Below are positions 34,429 to 44,100 of a stretch of DNA of 64,000 bases, in pieces (the stretch's first letter is position 1; each line of letters begins with the position of its first letter). This DNA is from Mesostigma viride. Taxonomy: Eukaryota; Streptophyta; Mesostigmatophyceae; Mesostigmatales; Mesostigmataceae. The notes under the pieces are model-generated. The model saw nothing but the letters and a program-made list of their open reading frames with translations, was not told where the DNA came from and searched no databases. The stretch lies in NCBI GenBank assembly GCA_009746045.1, contig RPFO01001021.1:255391-319390 (forward strand). Reading direction: 5' to 3'. The translations under genes were made by a program, and so were the position numbers.

Positions 34429-35162
34429 TGTGTGCGTGCGTGCGTGCGTGTGTGTCTCGCCGCTTAAATTGCAATCTACGTACTGCCTACAAATGCAGAG
34501 GGGACGCCGCCACCGCGGGGGCATCCGGAGGCCCTCCTGTGCGGCCAGCCACAGACACTCTGGGGGCGCAAGCATCCCAGCCACCGTCGGGTGATGTGCG
34601 CCCATCGATGAGGCAACCACCTGCCCCCAGTGGCCCCCAAACATCATATTTGTCTGGTGCAGGCGTGGCGAGAGGGCCGAGCATTCCAGCGGGTACGACC
34701 GCAGTAGTGACTGGTCAAGCAGAGCCTCCGAGGGCTGGGCGCACAGCCCCTGCAACATCTGGCAGAGATGCGGACCAAGGCAGGTCGCAAGCATCATTAT
34801 CTCGTTCGGCATCCTCCCCACAAAAAATGATGCCAGCTGGAACTCAACCTGCCTGGGATGTACAGACCCGGACTAGTGCAGCCAACCGTGCAGATGCTAG
34901 TAGCCATGTGCGCGGGAAAGTGGGCGAGGTGAAACGGGCGCTCAACTCGGTCCTGGAGCTGCCCATCAAGATGGTCGTGTCAGAAAAGTCTCCGCCCCCG
35001 CCCCCGCCACCCTGGAAGGGAACCGAAGAGATGCCGATCAAGGGGGCCGGCAGCGTAACCAAGAAACTAATTCTGGACGCCCGCAGGCTGCAGCAGCAGC
35101 GGCAGGAGCTGCGGAAAGTGTGGCAGGAGATGGGGGATGTGCTCAGCGATGATGGGCACTGA
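24204..35162 (+). CDS. large SPR-rich coiled-coil protein, 13 exons
   Basis: Exons: 24204-24839, 24984-25055, 25388-25509, 26270-26369, 26854-26957, 27589-27673, 28258-28473, 29206-29349, 29685-30839, 31250-31488, 32048-32702, 33262-33734, 34499-35162. Phases agree throughout and the total is 1554 residues. Residues 1-212 are Ser/Pro/Arg-rich with many SPR motifs and a short DSRPT repeat. Exons 3-10 are almost continuous coiled coil. They begin with 'FNALREDFEYNLKLL', which resembles the N-terminal block of CCDC57-type centrosomal proteins. Exon 9 includes a 7-residue repeat, REEGQAL. The tail is Gly/Ser/Pro-rich and closes with a short helix, 'KKLILDARRLQQQRQELRK'. A cytoskeletal, basal-body or centrosomal role is my inference. 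The exon 3 donor (gtccgt) and the exon 8 donor (gc rather than gt) are the weakest junctions. Exon 12 could also run on to a stop at 33742-33744. Confidence 0.72.
26420..26745. repeat. 90-bp minisatellite in intron 4 of the SPR coiled-coil gene
   Basis: Three and a half units of exactly 90 bp contain gcctctctgcttgttagcag, ccccctctgctcatcaagag and ggtgttcccgcccctcttct. The internal half-unit symmetry (ggtgttcgt and ggtgttccc) suggests an older 45 bp unit. Each unit keeps the frame open because 90 is a multiple of three, but the array lies between exons 4 and 5. Confidence 0.9.
28133..28257 (+). repeat. 47-bp repeat that triplicates the 3' splice region of intron 6
   Basis: Units start at 28133, 28180 and 28227, with period 47. 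Each holds tgacatgctaac or a close variant, then a C-rich tract. In the last unit this tract ends in ccccag at the start of exon 7; in the first two the same place reads ccccaat and ccccaaa. The ctaac block looks like a branch point. Confidence 0.85.
29561..29637. repeat. (CCCCCGG)n heptamer array in intron 8 of the SPR coiled-coil gene
   Basis: About eleven nearly perfect cccccgg units lie about 50 bp before the acceptor of exon 9. The array is noncoding in the spliced model. Confidence 0.93.
34368..34455. repeat. (TG)n(CG)n(TG)n microsatellite in the last intron of the SPR coiled-coil gene
   Basis: A tg run passes into a cg run and back to tg, then to tgcg repeats. It ends about 45 bp before the acceptor at 34498. 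Alternating purine-pyrimidine DNA of this kind can adopt Z-form; here that is inference from composition. Confidence 0.93.
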
Positions 35163-35909
35163 CTAGTATATGAATAGCCTGCAATATGCGACAGGGGTTG
35201 CCAGGTACATAAATAGCGAACACCTCATCGAAAGTAGATGGATGACCAGTTGTCTAACTGGTGATGCCAGCAGTGATTATAGCCAAATGCGGGCAAGAGC
35301 AGTCGATCCCCCTACCTCTCCACCTCCCCGCAGCTAGAACCTCAAGTGTGAATTGGTAACAAAAGACTTGTAATCAGACAGGTAACTTAACAATGAGTCT
35401 TCTTGTTATTCTTATGTATACTTGTTCTGTTTTCTTTCTTCATGATTCTCATATTCAATTATTGGTTTTATCCTATTTTTTTCCCTTGTGCCTTTAATCC
35501 TATTTATTACTATCACTGTTATGCTTGTTATTCCTATCAATGGAGATATGTTCTTAAACAAAAAAAAAAATCCTGAGAAGGATCATGTCTATGGTTACAT
35601 TCTGGGCTTCAACCTGTAGGTGGGGGAATAAATGCTGCCACCTACTATGGATGCACAAGGTGCACCTGCACCACCATTTTGCTACATGAAGACAATGAAT
35701 TACCCCCTCCAGAACGCGCCAGTTGGGACATGTAATGGCCAGGCTACAATCAAACTGACCAAGCTGACGGGTCAAGCTGATCACGAGCTTGGCGGTAAAC
35801 TACCTACTAGTGGATGACTGCTCAGGGCCACCGATGTACAACACCATTTGATGAATTAATGTACACGTGACCATGTCACCTTTTGATGCATTGGGCCATC
35901 ATGGGGTTT
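35163..35909. other. intergenic with a retroposon-like relic
   Basis: After the stop of the SPR coiled-coil gene comes AT-rich DNA with an A run at 35560-35570. The segment 35573-35690 (caacctgtaggtgggg and caaggtgcacctgcaccacc) matches 52310-52420, which sits beside a family-B retroposon tail, so it is probably a relic of the same family. No gene is seen. Confidence 0.55.
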
Positions 35910-36201
35910 AGTTGTGGTTCCACTCTCTCTCCCTTCTTTGGACTGCCATGCAGAACAAGACGAGGTGGCAGAAGATTGTCAAGGCTCACACGCCCGACCC
36001 TGTGGGCAAGCCACCTCCCCCCAAGCGGAGGAGGCGTTTTGATGAGTAGTGTAGTTAGGATTTTTCTAGACTAGATCTGAGATTAGCGTTAGGTTAGTTA
36101 GATTACGCGGCTCCCTCCACTCCACCATCCATCACGGAATATGGGCTACATGATCTCCCAACGGAGGCATGTTCTAATTTAATTTAATTTAATTTAATTT
36201 A
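35910..36201 (+). mobile_element. 5'-truncated LINE 3' end with a 9-bp target-site duplication
   Basis: The insert is bounded by ATGGGGTTT at 35901-35909 and 36202-36210. It carries the LINE C-terminus ('RWQKIVKAH', 'DPVGKPPPPKRRR'), a stop, a short 3' UTR with tgatctcccaacggaggcat, and a tail of aattt repeats. The length, truncated 5' end and duplication are those of target-primed reverse transcription. It belongs to the same family as 15123-17151 and 39582-39767. Confidence 0.93.
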
Positions 36202-36786
36202 ATGGGGTTTTGTGCTCTGCTTCATCACGAACGTTTGGTCACGATGCATCACGCCTGTCGGTGCGCTTTTCCCAGCGACTAAACCGACCATCGAACATGA
36301 CCGGTTTATCTTTTGTAGACTCCCAGGGTTTTGGACATGGCTCATCAACACATCATCTGACTCAGTCCATCGGATGGCCGACAACTTGAGTTGGGCGGGC
36401 TGCATGGTGATGCCATGCACAACAACCCCCACTGACGTCAGTGTACACGTACCTCGACCTGCTCTAGCGCTACAACGTCCAACCCGCCCCGCCCCACGGC
36501 ACCTCTGAAGCCACCGACACTCAGTAACTGAATACGGCCGGCTGTGAGACCGCACCTCGACAATGATGACGGCTTCCCGGCCCCCACCACGGCACCTGGC
36601 TGGTCCCGGCACCACATCCCCTCACCGCCTACATGTGGCATAATGAATCCGCCGTGCGACCGCAATACGCCCAACCCTCCCGGACCTTGCCCCCCCACCG
36701 CCCCGCCCCTCCGTCCCCCCGCAGGTGTCCGTCTACTGGCGATCGGCCACCGCGCGGCCGCATCGCCCAGCCCTCGCAGCGCACGC

Positions 36787-36824
<38 letters not shown>

Positions 36825-36841
36825 CAGCAGCAGCGCACGCT

Positions 36842-37306
36842 TAATAGACCCCTTCTGAAAACTCCTACCCCGACTAATCTACCCCGACTAATTTAGTCGG
36901 GGTTGTAGTGAGGGTAGACCGCCAAAACATGCACGTCAGTTTCGCCCCTTCTGAAAACGAGTCGGACGGGTCGGACGGCAGCAGTTGGCACGTGCACGCT
37001 GAGACCGCGTAAGTGGCCTCTGACCTCCTCTGACAGCCTCTGACAGCCTCTGACGCCACTTACGTGGATAGCTACGATTGGAAAATTTGCGACTTGCGAG
37101 AGCCGCGTACAGATGCCAGCACGGCCCGAGGCACACCCCGACTACATTAGTCGTACCACGACTAAACGACCCCGACTATTTTCCGGTTTTCGCGAAAATA
37201 GTGGGGGTAGATTACTCGGGGTACGACTAAATTCGCCGAAACGCGCCGCGCCAAAAATTTAGTCGGGGTAAATAGTCGGGGTTGGCAGTCTTCAGAAGGG
37301 GTCTAA
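36842..37306. mobile_element. TIR element rich in CCCCGACTA motifs
   Basis: The two ends are inverted: tagaccccttctgaaaac near 36844 and, on the other strand, tagaccccttctgaagac near 37304. Inside, ccccgacta and its complement tagtcgggg occur about eight times, some as near-perfect palindromes (36882-36902). Outside, a (gtt)n run at 36788-36826 faces an (aac)n run at 37358-37382, which lengthens the symmetry. No transposase is present, so it would be non-autonomous. The boundaries are approximate and a TA duplication is possible. Confidence 0.6.
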
Positions 37307-37938
37307 TGCTTATGACCCAGCTTCCCACACCGCAATCTGCCGCTCGGTTACTTGACAACAACAACAACAACAACAACAACCAACGCCGTATCCGATGATG
37401 CAACCGTACATGTCCGTCTCGGTTGAGTACCTTTGTTTCTTTGTTTGTGATGGCATGCTGTTCAGTGTTCTGGTTTCCAAACCTCTTGCTGCCCCATGTG
37501 CGGCGTGGGCAACAACAACAACCGGCGCCCGCCTGCCGTACCGGGGTTTCAGTGTCCCGAGTCATGACATAGTTTATCCTTTATTCTGACGTCGCTGATT
37601 GCTGAACCGGCGTGGGATCCAACTGTGAACTGACTGGATTCACCAAAAGACAAGCCGCGCGAAAATGGGCTGCAACAGGGCTGCAAGACAGAAGTTATAG
37701 CCAGCGCCTTCATGAACTGCGGTCAGCCTCAAGCTGTTACGAGCAATTAGGCATCGTTCGCCAATCCAGTACATGCTTTAGGGCCACCCGTAGGTCATGT
37801 GCCTGCGATAACTCTTTCTCCGCGCCTGCAGTTCACTTTGCTGTAGCTGCTTGGCGGCAAGGAGCTGTTCCGAGCAAGGACGCATAAAGCTCACTTCACT
37901 AGGGCTCATTTCTTACACGTCGGCCCCTGTACATCCTA

Positions 37939-38325
37939 ATGGCATCAAGAGACAAAACCCCTAAAAAACCAAAAGAAGAGGATAAATCTGAAACAGCGGG
38001 GAAATCCGGCGATGGAACATCAACGGCGGTAGCGAGCCCTGTTGCCGACAGAGGCTTGCTTGCAACCCTGCTGATAAGAGCAGGTATAAGTTTGGCAACA
38101 GCCTTGTTCGTTTTTGGCGGGTCAGGGCTTCTTTGCTTGATGAGCGGTCCAGAGTCGACCATTCAAAAGCAGCCATTCTGCCATAGATGGCATTGGCTCA
38201 TAGACATAAACCCGATGACCCTGCCGCTAGTGTTCAATGGCAGCATTGTTCTGTTAATTATACTACTGTCCAAGCTGCGCGGGTCCAGTCAAATTGGCGT
38301 GAAGGACAAGGCGAAAAGCGAATAA
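37939..38325 (+). CDS. hypothetical small two-TM protein
   Basis: This single-exon frame of 128 residues has a Lys/Glu/Ser/Thr-rich N-terminus (about 1-35). A first hydrophobic helix, 'LLATLLIRAGISLATALFVF', lies at about 40-66, and a second, 'LPLVFNGSIVLLIILLSKL', at about 96-115. The tail is basic. The hydrophobic pattern and the ordinary codon use argue for a real gene. I recognise no family, and the location (organelle or endomembrane) cannot be told from sequence. It stands alone between mobile-element remnants, with no clear intron. Confidence 0.45.
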   Translation: MASRDKTPKKPKEEDKSETAGKSGDGTSTAVASPVADRGLLATLLIRAGISLATALFVFGGSGLLCLMSGPESTIQKQPFCHRWHWLIDINPMTLPLVFNGSIVLLIILLSKLRGSSQIGVKDKAKSE

Positions 38326-39581
38326 GCGGGCTTGGATAAGTCAACGCACCGTGGCTATCTGGCAGCGGCCGTGTTGTCATGTAAATTCCATCAAGGGCTA
38401 GTAAGCTGGCCAGGGCTGGGATGCTGTCCAGTGCTCAGCTGATTGAGGGTCCAAACAGTAGTGTTATACATTACTTGTTTTCAACTGATTGCACGACCAA
38501 TATTGGCAACTTCGAGCCCGATGCTCGCCTGGTACATTGGTTGTAAAAAGAGAAATGTCGCCACATCCTGCTGTGCTGCTGCCTGGTCGCACTTAGTTAC
38601 CTCCCAAACGAGATACCCAGTGAGGCAACCGTTGTCAAGTGGTATCAGGGGGGCTCTAGATAGGCGTATATACAGCTGATTGCATGTTATTTAAGCTCTC
38701 TACGCAATTGAACTTGTAATGCCCATTGCAAGTTATCTGTTACGGACTACTAGCTATCAGTTACGGTGTGTGCCCCTTCAAAAACCCTTCAATTTTTTGA
38801 GAAGGTTTAATATTTTCGCAATAAAACATGCACCTGCACGTGTGAGCCTTGGCTCATTATACCGTGAAAATAATAAAAGAACCTGTGCAGCCCAGCTAGC
38901 TTCGAACGCATGCAGGTGTAGTCGATATATGCATGCGTGCAGATGCCTATACAATGTTAAGTGCATGGGGCAATTATTCCTCGACTCATGGCCCAACGTT
39001 GTGGAAGGACTAGGGTAGTTATCTGATCGAGAGGAAAGACGCGAAGACCATGTGAGCGGCGTGGCTAGCTATCTGTAGGAGGACCTGCACAAAGGGAGAC
39101 AGATGGTAACAGCCTAGAACAATAAAAGTTTTCTAGAATAAACCATTAAAAGTATGAATAATGTCTACAGAAGAATGACTCCAGCTCAATCCGGCTGCTT
39201 ATGTGATATATATGTACCGGATATATAGGTACCCTTGATATAGGTACCCCTACGGTTGATACGCGGGCTTTTGGTTCCCGCCGCACATTTGAAAGTGCTG
39301 TCCTCCCGATTTTTGCCTTTGCACCGTGTGCAGTTCTTGGACGTTTGGAATCATGGCATGGCTAACGTAATGACTGACTAGCTAGACCTTTTCAGTGGTT
39401 TCCCATTTGCGGGTATTTCCTCGTAAATGGTGGGAGAGCGATCACAGCAATGGTGCTTACCCCTAGACACTCCCGGCCAGTGGCTCAAAACACACACCCT
39501 AGCTGATCAAGCAAGCTGTTTCCGGCCCCACCGTCTAGGCATCTAGTCGCTCTACACGTAAGCCAGCAATAATTTCAATGC
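38326..39581. other. intergenic with a dispersed repeat copy
   Basis: No gene is seen. 38955-39070 is the second copy of the dispersed repeat at 17165-17290. The rest is AT-rich without clear structure. Confidence 0.5.
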
Positions 39582-39767
39582 CCCCAAAAGGAGGAGGCGT
39601 TTTGACGAGTAGGGCAGTTAGGATTTTTCTAGACTAGGTAGATTAGCATTAGGATAGTTAGATTACGCGGCTCTCTCCTTTCCACCACCCATCAAGGAAT
39701 ATGTGCAACATGATCTCCCAACGGAGGCATGTTATAATTTAATTTAATTTAATTTAATTTAATTTAG
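39582..39767 (+). mobile_element. 5'-truncated LINE 3' end with a 9-bp target-site duplication
   Basis: TTTCAATGC at 39573-39581 and 39768-39776 brackets an insert that begins at the last codons of the LINE ORF (ccaaaaggaggaggcgtttt). It then has the family 3' UTR, tgatctcccaacggaggcat and about seven aattt units. This is the shortest clear copy and shares its 3' structure with 35910-36201. Confidence 0.93.
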
Positions 39768-39856
39768 TTTCAATGCACAAGGCTACACATTTCCATCACC
39801 GTTCATCTTCATCATCCTGAACGACTCGAACACACGGACAAGATAACGGCAGGCTC

Positions 39857-39911
39857 GAGCTACCATGGTCCGGATTCTCCCGATTTCTGGCCTGCGCTGG
39901 TTGTCTCCTTG
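39857..39911 (+). repeat. dispersed 50-bp repeat, copy 1
   Basis: The block accatggtccggattctccc plus gatttctggcctgcgctggt recurs inverted at 44236-44287 (nearly identical). Its second half recurs at 63771-63811. The three copies suggest an unrecognised mobile element. Confidence 0.75.
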
Positions 39912-41111
39912 ATACTATACGGTATCCACGATGGAACGTTGTACGGGCCGGATCTGGCGGATCGGGGCTTGCACATGGGCTGGAATCTCGATCCATGCAG
40001 CCACCTGGCGTCTGCTCCCGAGGTTCACTTGACAGTATCCATTTTTTTTCTTGATGAGGGGGTCGTCCCAACAACCCGCTTATCAAGAGAAGCCCGGGAC
40101 AATCAACCCTCTCTCATAGCTAGCACCCCAGTTACAATGGGGCTCTTCACGCCAATGAGACGACCAGCTATGTATACAGGATGTGAGCTAGCTCTGAAGA
40201 GTGCCGGCATGACATGCTCATCCGTCATCTTGCACGTGGCTCATCTCCGCGTACCTGCAGGCAAGGATCGATATGCGGTTAGGACAACACATGCACCGAT
40301 GACACATGAAATCTGCATTAGCATGACCATCCTAGTATGCTCCGTCTGTTTGAGTTAGTTGAGTGGCCAGCTTGAACCCAGTAGGCACCTGGCAGGGCTC
40401 CGTGTCCACAACAACCGAAATGCACGGGAGTTGCGACAACGCAATATATCACGGAGCCAACAGAGTCAAGAACTGCAGGGTGAAGATCCATGAGACCATG
40501 ACATTTCACACGCTACGATGTAGCATGTGTGCATATCCAACTGCATACCTTGACTCGATCGTGCAATGCATGTGGCATCCAGGGTGATCCCATCGCAACC
40601 CTCTTGGGGTTGCTGGGCACAAACAGGATGTCGTCTGAGGGCAAATAAGATTAATACGGAAAAATGTGCCTGCCTGGCCGCACCCGTCGCCCTTGAATTC
40701 TAGCCAAATGAATGGCAAGTGAGCTCTGCACTAGCTCGAAAGGGTTCTTTACACTTTTGCAGCAGCTTGAAGCATGCTCTGATGCACAAGACATGCACAC
40801 ATGAGGGAGCCAACAACCACGGCTAGCTACTGACAACAGCACCCGACTCAACAAGCAAGCAAACAATGGCCAGCGGATTGCGGGAGAGCGGCCGCAGAGA
40901 CTGCACAATAGCAACCACCTCGGCATGCTGTCAGTTAGCAGTACTTCGAATAGCAGCAGCAATGGGCACTAGGGCAGTGAATGGAAGACCACAGCTCACA
41001 CTTTCATGACGTTCTAGGTAGAGGTGCTAAGCCGCATTCCCATGCCTACTAGGCCAGTAAGGCATAAGTGGCTAGTCAAGAGCAGGCGGCGGCAGAAGGC
41101 AGGATCCCATC
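39912..41111. other. intergenic, no recognisable gene
   Basis: Several overlapping open frames occur, none with a recognisable domain or convincing splice sites. The right part is the downstream region of the gene at 41112-48550. Confidence 0.45.
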
Positions 41112-44100
41112 TCACCACTTGGAGATGTTGTGCGTGGTGGCACTCAGCCTCAGCTCTCTCGCGGTGACGTCGGCCAGCAACCGCCGCATCTCCACCTCGC
41201 GATCGTCCAGCCCCTTGGCCCGCAGTGTCAGTGCCGAGCGCTCCATGGCCAGCGCCGCCGTCTTGTCGTCCAGCAAGCGCTGGAGACGGCTCAGCTCCTC
41301 GCTGCGATGCTGCTGCTCCTGCTTGGGGGTGAGGACGGGGATGTAATTTAGAACTTAAATAAATAATTAATGATATTAGTTATGAGGTGGGAAAGTTGCA
41401 GGGAGTAGTGACTGTTGAGTCTCGCTGGTTAGCCTCGCAATCAGAAGAGGGACTAGGGCATGAGGTGGCAGCCTATGCAGCGGAAATAAAATGCCTGCCC
41501 ATTCCTGGCGTGGTTCTTTAGTGCCAAAAAAGACTACTACGACAACCAAAAGCACAATGAGTTACAGGACGAAACAACATTTCAGAGGGCTCCCCCCCCA
41601 CACCAGGCTTTCCCCCCCAGGCTTTCCCCACCCTAATAACCCGCGCAGTTGTAACCCTACCAAGCGCCTTTCAACCTTCAAGGGCATCTGCGGCCAGGGT
41701 AATGCCCACATACCTGACATTCGCGTGGTAGCGTTAGTACCTAGCAGCATTGTTGAGGCACCGGGTGGCTTGTGCATAACCCAGAGGTTAGCAGCGCCAC
41801 TGGGCACAGCGACAGGTCCTCTTCCCTTCCTGTTCTACACATACTCCCTGCCATCATATGCCATCTCATCTCATAAGCCTCCTATCTTTCCCCAAGGTAA
41901 CCCCAAGCGCCCACCTGTGCCAGCCTCATCTGGTTCTCCTCCGCCGCCACCAGCTCCTGCTCCTTCAGCTGCAGCTCGCGTTCCCTCACAGTCAGCCCCT
42001 TCTCCTGCGCGGTCAGCCCCATCTGGCGCTCCAGCAGCCGCTTCTCCCACTCGTCCAAGTGCTGGCGCCGCCCCTCCGCCTCGGCCTGTGCGCGCGCCGC
42101 CAGCTCGATGTGCTCTTCCAGCATCTTCAGTTTGGCACGCCCCTGCGCATGCAGCAGGTCGACCGGGGACTCCTGCGGGGCACGGACCGAGGGGGAGGAC
42201 ATGGACAACGAGAGAGACGGGTGCGGGGCATGGAGAACGGTGCGCAAGTGTTTGTTGATCCTGGATTAGGTTGTGGTGCGGAGTTGTGGGCCCAACAGGC
42301 AGAATAGGTAATGGTTTCAGGGCATCTGTGGCCACGAGGCAGTTTGCACATCATGCGCATGACACACTGCGCACCGTGTAAAGCGCCAAGGTTATACATC
42401 GCGCACAACAGCCTCTCCTAAAAACCGGCTGCATGCAAGCAGGTAGGCAAGAAGGCAGGCAGGCAGGCAGGCACGGGTGGGTGGGTGGGACTGGTGGGTG
42501 GGCGTGTGGGCGTGTGGGCGTGTGGGCTTGTGGGCGTGTGGGCGTGTGGGCGTGTGGGCGTGTGGGCGTGTGGGCGTGTGGCCTTGTGGGCGTGTGGGCG
42601 TGTGGGCGTGTGGGCGTGTGGGCGTGTGGGCGTGCGGGCGTGTGGGCGTGTGGGCGTGTGGGCTGGTGGGGGGGTGGGCGGGAGATAAGCCAGGCAGCAA
42701 GCAGGCAGGCAGGCAGGCCACACTGCATGCTGCCTCCAGCCCTCCACTCACCACCACCGCAACCGAGTTCTCCACCAAAATGCCTGCTACAAGTCGCTCG
42801 CCAAATATAGTCCACTCCCCAGCCACAGTAATCGCACCCGCTACTAGTGATAGTTAGTCCTTTCTTAGATGTCGTTTTTCGCCAACTCACCGCCACCGTG
42901 ACCGAGTCGTCCACCTGGGTCCGCTCGCCCACCTCCACCAGCGCCAGCGCGTTGTCCGAGAAATCGAGCGCCTTGTTGACCCGCGGGGATGGGTGGAAGA
43001 CGTGAGGGGGTGACGGCAGCGAGTAATCAAATGATGAGAAACTCTCGCGCCGCCGAGGGCTCGCCGTGACCGTGGCCAAACTGGGAGTGTCCAAGCTTGG
43101 AGTTGCCGTCATGCCCGTGCCGGACGTCAGGGTTGTGATCGTGGACATCCCGGAGAAAGACCCATCCGAGACTGAGGTGTACCGGCGCCAAGGGGTAGCG
43201 GTCGCAGGGTGGTTGTCGCCTCTCACGGTGCGGCCGAACGCCGACGGCACGATGATGTCACGGTGTTTGAAAGGGGAGGATCCGACACCGATCGACGACT
43301 GGCGTTGCAGCAGGTGGATTAAGGGGCTCATGCCGCACTCGGGGCTGTCCCGGCCCTTGAGTGTGCGTAACGGCGTGAGGCCTTGCGGGCTGTCCAACTG
43401 GCCCAGATCGTTGGTCATCCTGCGCGCACCCTCCTTGCCTTTGTCCTTGCTGCCCTGAGCGTGTGCTCGGCCAAGGCACAGGGGTTAATCGGCAGGGGTA
43501 TGGCATGGGTATGACGGCGCGTAAGCAGTACCGAGATGCTGTCAGGAAACACACACCGTGAGACCAGAGGGTTCAAGCTAACTTCATACAGCAGGTTTTG
43601 CCAGGGAGAGCGACCAAACCAACTAGACCTACACAACCCAACCCCTGAAAAGGGGTCACCCTCGTGAAGCCTTACAAGTGGGGACGAGAAAAAGCACGGG
43701 CATTTCAGGGGGGGCCCAAAAGCTCTGGAAGAACAGCTTGCCCCTGCATGGGGCCACATGGGCGCTAGGGTGAGCCTGTTGCCGCACCGCGTTCCTTGCA
43801 GCCTCATCCGAGACTGTTGGATTGTAAACCGCAAGGCTGGGCATGCACGGGTGCAAATTCATGCGACACTTTATCACGCGACCATGGCAGCACAGAACCT
43901 CCCGTAAGATACCGTGGTCATGTGCAGAGTAGTACTCCTGCACACATCCGCCCCCATCGGGCTGGCAGTTAGATTCGATCTACTGGTATCTATTGGGGAA
44001 TTTTAGACACACTGGCACTGCTTACCGGGAAACAACATTGTTCGCAGTTGGGCTATAGTTCGGTATGTCGTAGGATCAGGAGACCCCTACACTCGCGAAA

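Noticed and set aside
42351-42860. His-Thr-Pro and Gly-Val-Trp repeat proteins
   Set aside because: Products of the gggcgtgt 8-mer array within an intron.
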